From Hydractinia symbiolongicarpus (Eukaryota > Cnidaria > Hydrozoa > Anthoathecata > Hydractiniidae): a stretch of 64,000 bases of DNA. The position numbers and the translations under genes were made by a program. The notes beneath the pieces are model-generated. The model did not search any database and was not told where the DNA came from. It saw nothing but the letters and a program-made list of their open reading frames with translations. Below are positions 24,797-36,629 of this stretch, one piece after another. The stretch spans positions 1,302,001-1,366,000 of the forward strand of contig NC_079884.1 of NCBI RefSeq assembly GCF_029227915.1, in the 5' to 3' direction. Each line of letters begins with the position of its first letter. Position 1 is the first letter of the stretch.

Positions 24797-25195
24797 ACCA
24801 CCACCACCATTACCATGGACACCTCCACTGTTACTGCCAACAACAACAACAACCACAACAACACCACCACAGCTACCATTGTAACCACCACCATCATCAC
24901 CACCACCAACAACAGCAACACCACCACAACTATCACCCCCAGCACCCCCGCTACCAGCACCACCGCCATTACCACCACCGCCATCACCGCCACCACCACA
25001 ACCACTACCACTACCATCAACAAAACCACCACTCTCACTACCAACAAAAACAACCACAACACCACCACCACAACTACCACTACTACCACTTCCACCACCA
25101 CGTCAACGCCACTGCTACTATCATCACCACCACCACAACCACCAAAAACAACCGAATATCATTATTACCATTACCACCACCACCACTACGACAAT
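24797..25195. repeat. Trinucleotide low-complexity tract, (ACC)n/(CAA)n
   Basis: About 400 bp of interspersed ACC, ACA, CAT and CAA triplets on the plus strand. Because the period is three, long open frames appear on both strands (Thr-rich on plus, Gly- and Val-rich on minus). They have no domain, splice context or start context, and I treat them as by-products. Confidence 0.9.
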
Positions 25196-25655
25196 ACAAA
25201 CCATGCTTACATATTATTTATACCATGTAGTACTTAATACAAAAAAAACTCATACCTTATCTTTTTGTTATTTTTCTCTCTCTTGTTCTCTCCTCTTTAA
25301 ACTGTTTAAAAACACACATCACGTACGCAACTTAATATTCGTTTTTCAAAATGCAAGATTACCCCCGGCACAAGAGCATAAGCGGAAGTTGAATTAAACA
25401 ACAAGAATAAAACAAAAACAAAAATTAAAGTAACAAGATTTGTGTAAAAAATTCACTAATTATCAGAGTTTTTAACGGAGTAGCTAACACAGTAATTTGG
25501 ATACTTTATGGTCTTTCCCCCAACCCATATTTTTTAGTAAAAAATTGACCCCCCTGGCACGAATGACGTCACAAAATTTGTGCATGCGTAATGTTTTATT
25601 TTATATTTTGTCTACAACTACACTTGTCATCCCCGAATAATGCAAATACATTTTC
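25196..25655. other. Intergenic sequence
   Basis: AT-rich. It contains a GACGTCA CRE-like site near 25563. No gene or repeat is recognised. Confidence 0.35.
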
Positions 25656-25659
25656 AATT

Positions 25660-25955
25660 TATAGCTCGTTAGCCTGTAGTAGAGCGTTCGGTTCCAGTGC
25701 AGAAGGTCGTGGATTCAAACCCCGGCGAGTCATGCCGAAGACTATAAAAGTGTGAATCTACCTTTCTGTTAGCGCTCAGTATGAAAACAGAATTGATAGG
25801 TTGTTGTCTAGTTGAGTGATGGCTGTACCTCTGAAGCTCAAATGGAAGCTTTAAATGCACTAGGATCCCCTCTTCGCAGGACCCTCGTTGATAGTACCAA
25901 TATGAACTGAAGGGCTCCCCTGGGGAAACAATTTAAACAATAATAAAAAAATCCA
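25660..25955 (+). mobile_element. tRNA-derived SINE candidate
   Basis: The first ~75 nt look like a decayed tRNA. There is an A-box-like TAGCCTGTAGTAGAGC, an anticodon-arm-like TTCGG...CAGAA and a B-box-like GGATTCAAACC, followed by CCCGGCGAGTC, which can pair with the 5' GCTCG. A body of about 200 nt unrelated to tRNA follows, ending in an A-rich AATAATAAAAAA tail near 25940-25955. Head, body and A-rich tail fit a SINE. A functional tRNA is unlikely because the acceptor and D stems pair poorly. Confidence 0.55.
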
Positions 25956-27980
25956 ATAATAATAACAAGTCTCAAGTGCGCCTGAATACTTTTTACATTT
26001 TGTTTTGCAATTATTATGGCGGCTTTGTACTCATCTCTAAATTATGATAAATATTTGGTAGGATATTTTTCTTCTGGAAAAAGACGTATATTCCAATAAC
26101 AATATAAAATGTCTTAAATAGCATATATTTTATCACTTATTAAAAAAGTTATATTTCTTGAAGAATTGTTTATTTATACTATAGACTCTTTTTATTTTCA
26201 ATTCTCCATATCTCCACGCACCTTCGACCCTTTTTGTCACTATCAAATTTTTATTTTAAACTTCAAAAGAGCTATAAAATGGACTCTTGATTTTTGAATT
26301 TAGTGACTTACACGAAAATTAAACTAATAGCGGTGAAAAAATTGCACTTAAAATCTTCTTAAATATCACATTAAAATAGAAATATAACTGAAAATGGCGG
26401 AAAGTTCTCTGCGTGTAGTTGACAAGCATAATTTATTCCATATAAACACTCATCTTACTACGAAATCATACTTCCTTATGAAATAAACTTGAAACTTTTT
26501 TTGCACCAGCTAGCTAGCCATATTCCTCTAAATTTTGCATACATACAAGATAATTGCACATATCGCCAGTCAAAACAACAACAATGGTATTAATTACCCT
26601 CTTAAAGCTAGTAACATAGCATTTGTTAAGAAATACAGCTCCTCGTTTTGTCTCTGTGCCCTGTCAAAACAAACTTTAATTTACTGACATGTAATATATG
26701 TTACAGACCATAACTCATTTCCCGCCAAAAAGAATACATAAAGAAAGTATTCCTTGTTTCAGAAAATAGCAAAAAAGTTACAAATTTATCAAATAAAGTG
26801 ATAATTCGTAAACAGTTTGTCTACACAGTTATGAAGTCCGTTTTTTTACTTAACTTTTCGAGTGGTCTACGTATTACATACCTTTATTTAGAGTGTGCTA
26901 TGATGAATAGGAACATCCAAGATGGAGATCTTACTTGAACCCTTTAAAGTCACGGAACATTAGTTTGTTGTCGAGCAGTAAAGTACAGAAATTTCAACTC
27001 TACCACAATGATAATGCTGCTCAACTTTTTATGAACTCTAGACATCCGTTTTAAAGAAATTATTGTTACGTAACTTATTGAACATTAGCGTTAAAAAAGA
27101 TAAGTTCTGTCACATGGGCTTGCATAAACAACCAAAGAAATATGGAGAAAACTTCAACTTTCGTTGTCAGCATAACTGAAAATGCTTTTCATGTCCGGTA
27201 ACCCTTTTTTATAAGAAAAATACATTAAGACTGAGGCGAATGTTGCTTGCTCTATCTATTCTTAGCTTTTCCCTATTGGCCTACTCGCTGTTTGTCGACT
27301 TTCTGCTAAAAAAATTCAAGTTCTTGTGTTACCTTAATCCGTTAGACTAGTGTGGCAAGTCAAAATCAATCTTTAGTTTTAATAATTTTTTTGTATCAAA
27401 TTAGTTTTAGGTTTACACCCAGATGTTGTCATCCTGGTCAAAACAACGTGACCTTTAATGATGGAATTTGTAACGGAAACAATCTTGGAATTTAGAATGA
27501 TATTATATTATTAAACAAGACAAAAAAATCTAGTCAAAACTTTTTTGACATATTGGAATGGGCGGGATGGCGTCCAATTAACCCTCCATCTTATGCTCTC
27601 ATCCCTCTTTAAAAAAAGATGGGCTTGCTCGGGGTAAAGTTCATTTTTTATGTAATTGTGAGATGTTCTAAGTGATGTCCCAATATTATATTGGCATATA
27701 ATAACTTAGTAAATGGTGCATATTTCGTATTTAATTATTTGGACCAACTTTATATTAATATTTTACGGCAGTAATATTTTCATTCAAATTTAGATCTTAA
27801 AAAGATTTCCGTTTCGTGTGTACCACAAGAAAGAGGAAACATTTGGTATCGAAACTATCAAAAATATTTGCAAAAGTAACGCAAAGAAAACATGTGTAGC
27901 CGGATTGCGGTTGTTTCTACATTTAAAATTGGATGAAATTAACAGTTAGATATTAATTTTCTATTTTTTGTGCCAAATTT
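25956..27980. other. Intergenic sequence
   Basis: About 2 kb of AT-rich DNA. I find no open frame with protein-like character, no RNA gene and no clear repeat. Confidence 0.4.
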
Positions 27981-28079
27981 TTTGTGTATGAAAAATATTC
28001 TTTGGGCAATAACGCTGTTTATGCAAGCTCATATGACAACACTTATCTTCTTTGTCACTTCTTTTCATTAAGTATACAC

Positions 28080-29415
28080 TTTTTTATAAAAAAAAACAAG
28101 AAATTTGTCTTTCTGGAGTATTCTTATTTTTTCACATGGAAGAGGCACACATTTAGTGAATCGCGGGTGTATAGTGTTTCTGTTTAGAGGATCCAATAAT
28201 CCACTTTTAATAACAATTTTTTTGTCTGACATACTACCCGGATAAGCAGACAAGATAAAAGTGAAACCGCCTCCAGGAGCAATTCCAACCAATACTTTCA
28301 CGGTTGTAAGAAATAAGGAATCTGAAACTGCAACTTTCAATTCAACACAATCAATGATACATCGTGTGTTTGGAAATAAACCTTTTAAGGACTTTGGCAT
28401 AAGTTCCTGAATTTTTTCTCTGCTAGGCCAAATGCAAATGGAATCGAGTCTGAAGTGCATATAATGTATCCATGTGGTGAAGGTATTTGTGATTGTGACC
28501 TCACTTGCTTTAAATAAAAATGCAAAGTGCTTAATTATAAATCCTCTTCTCAATTTCACAAGAGTAATTAAAAAACTTTCAAGTGCTTCTTTTACGTCCA
28601 CGACTGAATCTCTTTTGGTGACTGATTATTACATAGGACAGGCTTTTCTCCCATGATACCAGCATTCAAAAATACCAGCATTCAAAAAAAAAATAAAAAA
28701 TGCAGCATTCAAAAATGTCAATAATGACTTTAGAACATTTATACTTTGTAGTCCTGTATAAAAATGACATATTTCATCTGATCCAAGTATGTAACTAACA
28801 AATTCAGATTTTCTTGAAGGTATTTGTGACATGTGTTTATTTTGCTGCTCAATTTTCAGTTTTAATTGTGTGGCTGTATTTTTCCAGTAATCAGATGTAT
28901 TTTGTACTGTTTCTTTTTTGACATAACAAAGTATTCTCACTTTCAAGTTTTATAATGTTGTCTCTTAAAATGTCTAATTCATCAGGTTTTATCTCCATAT
29001 TTTCTTGTTCTAACTCTTCTTGAGGGGATGAAAATCTGTACTGAGGGTCTTGCAGTTGGTGCCTCTCTCTTAGTGATTTTATCTCCATAATCATTCCAGC
29101 TGTGTAGTGTAGGCTTAGCAACAGTAATAAGTCGTTTTCTGGTACCACCTGGCGGTCTATAAATTACATTTAAACTGAAATATTTTTCACAAATTTGGGT
29201 ATTTGTTGTAACACTAAAACCATCTCTTCCATCCTGGCGTTTTATCAGGCACTGTTTTAAGCGCTTGGTCAGTTGGAAAGTTAAAAAAAAAACTAAGACC
29301 AGGAGGCTTTCTGACTTCATTATCAATAATGTACTCACGTGAAAAAAAACCATATGCTGCACATTGTCTGCCAAGAGATACTTTCTTAATTTTGGTAGAG
29401 CTTTTCTCCACCATG
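28080..29415 (-). pseudogene. Decayed THAP/DDE (Harbinger-like, DDE_Tnp_4) transposase
   Basis: Read on the minus strand in several broken frames. The N-terminal part (29415-29080) is THAP-like: RQCAAYGFF, FFFNFPTD with a downstream W, QICEKYF and a closing P-TLHSW. A helical linker follows near 28950 (DILRDNIIKLESENTLL). The C-terminal part (28601-28190) is DDE-like, with LFPNTRCIIDCVE carrying the first Asp, then VKVLVGIAPGGGFTFI and SDKKI with the second Asp. The residues normally between the CVE segment and VKVLVGI are partly missing, and frameshifts separate the blocks, so the gene is dead. THAP zinc ligands are incomplete (CAAYGF in place of C-x-C). Superfamily confidence is good; the exact family is uncertain. 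Confidence 0.75.
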
Positions 29416-29632
29416 TTCAATGTTGTTTTTCACGGAATAGCATTAGTCTCACTTTCATGTCGGGGCCGCATTACGTAATTTAATTTATGAATAGGTCTAT
29501 TATTGAATTTCCGCGCCCGCAGGCGTAGGAAATTCTTTAAAACCGTCGTTTTTTTCTTTCAGATCATTTTTTGAGAAAAAATCGACCCTGGGATTTACTA
29601 ACCCTGTCCCAAGTACTGGGAAGTCATCTAAA

Positions 29633-30255
29633 TGACGTTTCAGGCCAAAATTGGACAAAATTTGGCACAGTTAACAAAAAAGTATGCTGAACATAATGGT
29701 GACATCATAATTTTGATTTTTGTCACCTTAATGTCATTTTAGGCCAAAATTGGTCCAAAAATTAAAACTACTTTATTTTCAACAAAATTTGGCACAGTTA
29801 ACAAATAAAGTATGCTGAACATGATGGTGAGTTTAAAATTTTAATTTTTTGCGACCTTGAATGTCATTTTAGGCCAAAATTGGTCCAAAAATTAAAACTA
29901 CTTTATTTTCAACAAAAATTGGCAAAGTTAACAAAAAAGTATGCTGAACATAATGGTGACATCAAAATTTTGATTTTTGTCACCTAAATGCCATTTTAAG
30001 CCAAAATTGGTCCAAAAATTAAAACTACTTTATTTTCGGCCAAATTTGGCACAGTTAACAAATACTTTATTATGCTGAAAATGATGATGATAGAAAAATG
30101 TGATTTTTTGTCACCTAAATGTCATTTCAGGCTAAAATTTGTCCAAAAATTAAAACTCCTTTATTTTCGACAAAAATTGGCACAATTATTAAAAAAATTG
30201 TGCTGAAAATGATGGTCACATCAAAATTTTGATTTTTTGTCAACTAAATGCCTTT
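29633..30255. repeat. Tandem array of about 128-bp units, 5 copies
   Basis: The unit starts ATGTCATTTTAGGCCAAAAT and contains TTTGGCACAGTTAACAAA and TATGCTGAACAT. Unit starts near 29633, 29731, 29861, 29988, 30119 and 30248 give spacings of 98, 130, 127, 131 and 129 bp. The first unit is shorter. The array follows directly after the decayed transposase. It is non-coding. Confidence 0.85.
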
Positions 30256-32599
30256 TAAGACCATAAACGTTTCAATCGCAAGAGTTTCAACCATGAATGA
30301 TAGGCTGTATTTTTTGTTAGCAATTTCTTTTAAAACGTGAGTTTATTATGACACGTTTCGTTTTGTTTGCGTTTGTTGTAAGATATAATGTCATTTGTGT
30401 GCTTTATCTTCAGAGCTTCATGCACCAAACCTCTTCGAATGTTTGACACGATAACACAACGAATTAGCAGGTTGTCATCAAATATTTTGGTAGCAAGCGG
30501 AAATTCTTAGAGGCCCCAAGGCTTCTTGTTTTAATTAAAAATGGTTTAAGATATTGTTTTTGTCTTTACTGATCATAGATTGATATAACTTTTAGAAATT
30601 CATATCTGAAATCTTTGGGGAAAAATACTTTCATTTGTATTTTTTACTATGCAACGGGTTTTCTTTAAGGTCAATTTTCCTTAAGTTTCTATAATTTGAA
30701 CAGTTTTTCAGTCCCTTCAGCACGATTCTCTACCTAATTCGAATTTTAGAGCGTAAATAGTGCTTTGACAAATTCAAATTACACCATTTCTGGTGTCGTC
30801 CTGAGAAAAGCACTTGGTGATGCAACTCGTATTATCGAAAGAGATCATCTCTCCAATGTGAAGCGATCAAATATTCAACAGTTTTTCAAATAGAGTTTCT
30901 CTTTTTTGTGTAAACAATGAAAATAAAGATCGAATGAAACTAGAATTACGTTTTCTTGATTTTGAAATTAACGTAATTTCTCTCTGTAAATTTGAATTTT
31001 TACTTTCTGAAGCTGAACGTTCGAATTACAGAGAGTTTTTATAATTCGAATCTCTCTATAATTTGAACAAAAATTTTTCCCTGTGGGAATTCGAATAACT
31101 ATTCTTAACCGGTTTATACGAGAAATCCTCAGCGCTGATTGGCTAAAAAGCCTTAACAACAGGCTTTATACAGCACGGGATAACTTTTAGCCAACCAAAT
31201 CGTAGCTATGAATGTAAACAAATAACATTGCTGAAGAATCGTTAAAACGTAGTTAGCTACATACAGAATCAAAAATCAAGTTACAATAATTTCAAAATCT
31301 CGAGTCAATCCACCAGGAGAACAGCAAGAAATATTAATAATTTAAAACCCACTGCGTTTTTTATATAAACATTAATCAGCACAGTGAGTAACAGAAAAAA
31401 GGCATATGGTTTATACAACCTTGTCACAAGTAAATCTGTAGAAAATAATCCCGGTTTCTACAAACCCAAACAAAATATCTATCAGTTGATATATACAATA
31501 TAAACTGTTTGTACATCTCTTCCGAGAAATATTACCCTCGGTCAGCGCATCGACCTCGCAAGCTCGGTCTATACCTTGACTTCGACTAACATTTTTCGGT
31601 ATATATAGACAAAAAAATTATATTGTACTAGAAACTTCCCACGACTGTTGGTGAATTGGTGGGAGACTAGCTGGGCGTAGCTGATATAACTTAGGAATTA
31701 CTTATGTAAATGTAGTGTATTAATGATGTGCCATAGAGACAGTACAAAAAGTATAACAGACGTGCGCAATCTTATAGACGAAACCTTCTTTGTAAAGTAC
31801 ACAAGTGAAAGCTCCTTTTCTTGAGATTACGTTCATATAGAACGGAAATTAAAATAGCCGCACAACAAAGGAAAACAAAGATGAGATTATTTAACATTTC
31901 TGTTTTTTGGACAAATGGAATTTTGAAACATTTGAGTCTAATCGGTTACCAAATGGAAAGACAAGTTAATATATCCTGCGTAGCCATAGCATTAAAGGCG
32001 TCATGCTTGGTGTGTTGAATTATTTTGTTTTGTGACAAAATATTTTGATGATGTTACCGCTTCAAGACGTCATTAATTCAGCCAGCCAATATTTTCTAAC
32101 GGGAACAAGCACAAAAACGCTACTTTAGTCTGTAAGTTAAGTGAAAAGAGTAGACGAAAGAAGTTTGAATGCTTTTCCGTTGTGTGATGCGTTAGGAAAA
32201 TGTCCAAATAGTCATAACACGCTTTTCGTTTATAAGCCACACCACCAATTTGAGGTTTTAATCGTTCAAAAAACGAAGCAACTTGTAAGAAACATCCAGC
32301 TTAGAGTGAGTACAAAAAAGAAAAAAAAAAGAAAATACAAACAACCATAATTATGAGAAACAATATTGCCGATACTTTTCCTTTTTTTAACAGTGACGTA
32401 AATTCTATGGGACGACAAACATAGCAAGAATATGATTTCGATTTGCGTACACGCCTAACTTCGCAAACAAACAAAGCACTTGTAAATAGCTAACAAGGAA
32501 CAGAAATAATCGAATTAACATAATGAAATTATTATTCAGTTCGTTTTTGAAAAAATAAAATCTTGCTTGCCAGTAATCAAGGCCAACAAAATAATTTAC
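30256..32599. other. Intergenic region with decayed repeat traces
   Basis: No gene is supported. 30660-31105 contains several ATAATTCGAA/TTCGAATTAT motifs and TCTCTATAATTTGAACA. This is a pattern often left by mariner/pogo-type elements, but I could not find paired ends. The rest is AT-rich. Confidence 0.35.
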
Positions 32600-32786
32600 G
32601 GTGAAAATCACTTTGATCTCGGGGTGGAAATGACATTTGTCTCGTGGTAGAAATGACATTAATCTCAATGTGGAAATGACATTGATCTTGGGGTAGTAAA
32701 CACATTGATGTCGGGGTGGAAATCACGTTGATCTCTGGGTTAAAATCACATTGATCTCTGGGTTGAAATCGCATTGATCTCTGGGG
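32600..32786. repeat. 24-bp minisatellite, about 8 copies
   Basis: Unit TTGATCTCGGGGTGGAAATG followed by ACAT, with variants. Because 24 is divisible by three, the minus strand reads as an eight-residue repeat, which I take to be fortuitous. Confidence 0.88.
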
Positions 32787-34390
32787 AATTGTTGTTTAGG
32801 CTTGAAATGCGATTTGTGTACAAGCAAGTCAAGATAGTAAAATTCAGGGCTTTTTTGTTTTTTTGGACTGCAACGAAACCTGAGCAGTTGAAGGATGGAG
32901 CTTGAGACTCTGATAAAAACCGTTCGTACTCACCTAGGCTTTCTAAATATTGTTGTTATTTTTTACTCCGTATATATCTCTCTATTCCTTTTACATCATG
33001 TGGATTTCAACTTCTATTTTGGGTATCAGAAATAAAAAAAACGATATAGCGATACAGTTTAGATACGTTATAAAATGACTTACCCCTTCTTGGTGATACA
33101 TAAACTGTCTTTCATAAAGTGATTCATGTGGCACACAAGATAGAGATACACGCGTGCGCTCAATGTTATTTTTTTAGGTACGAGACTTAGCTTGTCTTAA
33201 TAACCAAAGCGTCACTTCCCTTCCATGAAATTAGATACTAGTGATTTTAATTTATTTAATCATCTTGAACAATAGATTTTTTTTGTTAACAAAAATCATA
33301 AAGAAGAACAATTAGAAATTTAGAAAAAGAAAGCCTTTCAAATCCATCATCTTCTTTCTATTTTATCTTTTTTACGACGAAAAATGGACCCTATGTTGTT
33401 TGTATTTAAGTGAAAGGGCGTATCACAACAGGAAATAAAAGTCATTTCGTTGACGTTATCCTGAATCATTTTCCGCTTTGTTATGTGTTTTCAAATGTAA
33501 CATCCATTTTTTTGGCTGAGAGTAAGAATTATTTACGGACTTTGGCGTAAAGGCTGAATGATCCTATAGGATACAACTGGGGACGATGAGTTTTTATGAA
33601 TCCAGCATAAGCTCTGGTATAAAAATTGTTTATTAAAGATATTTCGACGTGCGGTCGTGCATGTTTTATATTTAAAAATAGAAGCAAGAAAATTTGTGGT
33701 TATCAAAATATGCATACCGCAAAAACTTTTTATTTTTTTAAAAAAGTACTCCATTGACAGAAAATTTGTGAGTCAACTCGCAAAATTAAATTTCACAGTT
33801 TTCAGTTTGATCCAGATTTAGCGAGATTTAATTTTGTAAATTTAAAAAGGTTTTAGAGGTTTTTTTGAATTTATACAGCTTTCGAGCATTGATGTTGCTC
33901 TCCATTCTCCTAAATTCTGAATAGCATTGTGCAATAACCAGACCACTCAGAACATCAAGGTACAGTATTTTTCAGTTGCCTTAATAAATACATAACAGTG
34001 AAATCTAAAGAAAAAATGCTAAACTAAAAACATGCCCGGGTATTAATTTTAACATATGACGTTTAGAATTTAGATGATTTAGCGAAAGGAAACGAATCAA
34101 CAAAAAAATTCTGGTATTATATTGACTTAAATATGATTCGTTTTACGAAATTGCTTCCTTTTTAACTCTGTTATGATTTCAAGAGTTATTTATTTTTCGT
34201 GATTTTATTTAAAGGTATTAATTTTCGCAAATTCGATGTTGAAGGGCATTTGTTGGTACTTAATATCTCGAATTTAATCAAACTTCAAACTCTACGAAGA
34301 CTGCGTAAACTACAACCAGCGAAGATTTAAATTATCGAAGGATTTTAAGAGTGCGTAATAATCTCTTATAATAACACGCCAAGTTTGTAT
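32787..34390. other. Intergenic sequence
   Basis: AT-rich and without recognisable gene, RNA or repeat. Short open frames here have no protein-like features. Confidence 0.35.
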
Positions 34391-34393
34391 ATG

Positions 34394-35080
34394 CAGTCTA
34401 CTCTCGTTAAGCGGAGCCTCCACGGGACCGAAAAAAATGGTTCCGTTTATCGAATGTTCCACATATCCGAATTGCTCGATAAGTGAAACCTCTATGAAAC
34501 CGAAAAAAAGTTCCACCCATCGAACTTCTCTCTTATCTGAAATCTCAGGAGACCGCGGAATTTACAAATAATCAAAAACAGGAGGAGGAATAAAAGACGC
34601 CTAAATTTACACAGGTAAGCCTTTGCTTTGAAGACTGAACAGCTGCCATTTTTGAAATGTGACTGCTAATATAGTTTTTATGTTTTCATTACTTGATAGC
34701 AACCGAATGTTCGCATTCGAGAAAAGAATGTTTTCGTTAAAATGATTCGAACGTACTGTAGATGATTTTTCTTTTGGAAAAGTTCCACTTATCTGAATAA
34801 ATATTGCTCAAGGGTCCAAAAAATGGTTCCACTTAATGAAAGTTCCACTTATATGAATAAATATTGCTCTAAGGTCCAAAAAATGGTTCCACTTATTGAA
34901 AGTTCCACTTATCTGAATAAATATTGCTCAAGGGTCCAAAAAATGGTTCCACTTATTGAAAGTTCCACTTATCTGAATAAAAAAGAGATGTTTGGTGATG
35001 CAAATTCAAGGGACCGGGAAATTGGTTCCACTAAACGAAAGTTCCACTTATCCAGGATTCCACTTATCGAGAGTAGACTG
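34394..35080. mobile_element. Non-autonomous pogo/Tigger-like TIR element with internal repeats
   Basis: Left end CAGTCTACTCTCGTTAAGCG and right end CACTTATCGAGAGTAGACTG form inverted ends (CAGTCTACTCTCG(A/T)TAAG(C/T)G). The right end is followed by TA, and the left end is preceded by TG, possibly a mutated TA duplication. CAGT ends with TA targets fit the pogo/Tigger branch of Tc1/mariner. At 34781-34980 it holds more than three copies of a 60-bp unit beginning AGTTCCACTTATCTGAATAA. No transposase is present (687 bp). Confidence 0.75.
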
Positions 35081-35082
35081 TA

Positions 35083-36590
35083 AAACATTACCTATTATAA
35101 TATTTTGCATTTAGCTTATAATTTATCGTGTGGCGAAAGTAGTAGCTGTAAATTTTGGTAAAATTTAGAAGTCATGACTTGTTGTAAAACAACACAACCT
35201 CAATGACTACATAAAAGCTGGATCACTGGTGGTTGGTTTGTTGGTTCCGCAAAATTTAGTGGTTCCCTGTTTTAGTATATATGGTAAAAAATACTCTTTG
35301 AGGAATCATGAAAAACTATCATCTATTTCATTTGCGATTTCGATTAAAATTAAGGGGAGTTAGTTTTAGTGCAGGAAAAATCCCCTAATCCTGTAACTTT
35401 TAAAATTCCTTCTTTATATCAAAGTTATAATACCAATCACAGGGAAGTATCATTGTTGTCTTGGTTACGTCGTTTTTAACGTCAGAAAAACCGTAAAATT
35501 GCGGTTATTGTAGTGTGCATTTTTCAAGAAACCTTTAAAAGAACAAGCTGTGTGATTTATTTCCATAGAGAATAATAAAAAGATTGAAAAACTTTTAACT
35601 TTAACTACGACATTGTGTTAAAGGGTTCTAAAATTTTAATCATAAACACACTCCTGCACAGTAAATTCCGTGAAAAAAAATAGACAATAAAAGAAAGAAC
35701 ACCCACCAGTTTTATATTTGATAAGTATATTTCGAAGAAAAGTTAAAATCAAACCTATATTCCAACTTTATTTTCTATATTTTGTTACTTTTAGTCGACG
35801 TATGAACATTTCATCCAACATTCATTTTTTGTGATCTGATTTGCGCATTTTAAAATTTTTGAAAATTTCAAGAAAGAAGAAAAAAGTTGTGTTGGATGAA
35901 GTTTGATTGCTGTGAAACATTCCATCCAACAATTTCGGCAAGATTAAGGAAAGTCTCTGATTGAAATGCGTCATTTTTTATGTTGGTTTGGTTTGGTGGT
36001 ATGTTATGTCCAACATCTACAAACTCTGTGAATTTCGAACCTCGTTCGACAACATTTGAATTTGTCAATAGAATGTTTACAATTCGTATGCGTCAATATA
36101 AAATATCATTTGCAATTACGGGCAAAGCAGGCTAAAACACAGTTACTCATTTGACCAGGTGAAATCAAATAGGAAATCTCATTAAGTATGAACTCAAAAT
36201 CTCCTACGTCCATTCTAAACAGTTCCCTGAATTCGATTCTCAATTCCTTTATGATATTATTAAAATATCCATTTTCCCCTCTCCTCTTTATCCACTCTCT
36301 TCTTTTACCACCTATTGGCTTTTTGTCATCTGAAGCTCATTCAGTAACACAACAAGCACTGCAAGAATGAATGAACGATCAAAATTTCAAACGTTCAAAT
36401 AATGGATGAAAGAAGTGCCCACAAACCTAAAATCTTACTTCCTCCAACATGAAGTTTGTCATACAACATTTCATCCAACATGGGAAAAGCGTGTTTGTTC
36501 CGGCCTTTACATGTTGAACTTTCAATCAGTAGTAATAAGGATACGTCACAAACTATTCTCGTTTCCAGAATTTATTCTACGCCTATACTC
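35083..36590. other. Intergenic region with repeated TTCATCCAAC motifs
   Basis: The motif CATTTCATCCAACAT or its complement GTTGGATGAA recurs at about 35808, 35890, 35920 and 36467. This hints at one or more decayed short elements whose ends I cannot define. No gene is supported. Confidence 0.35.
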
Positions 36591-36593
36591 GCT

Positions 36594-36629
36594 TGTAACA
36601 ACAGGCTATGGTGCTAGCCTGTTGTTACA
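36594..36629. repeat. Perfect 15-bp inverted repeat with 6-nt loop
   Basis: TGTAACAACAGGCTA at 36594-36608 is exactly complementary to TAGCCTGTTGTTACA at 36615-36629, with loop TGGTGC. It would form a stable hairpin as DNA or RNA. Confidence 0.85.

Noticed and set aside
24763-25237. Long open frames on both strands (Gly-rich, Val-rich, Thr-rich)
   Set aside because: They are by-products of an ACC/CAA triplet tract. No domain, start context or splice sites support a gene.
25660-25735. Functional tRNA gene
   Set aside because: A and B box-like motifs exist, but acceptor and D-stem pairing is poor and the sequence continues into a SINE-like body.
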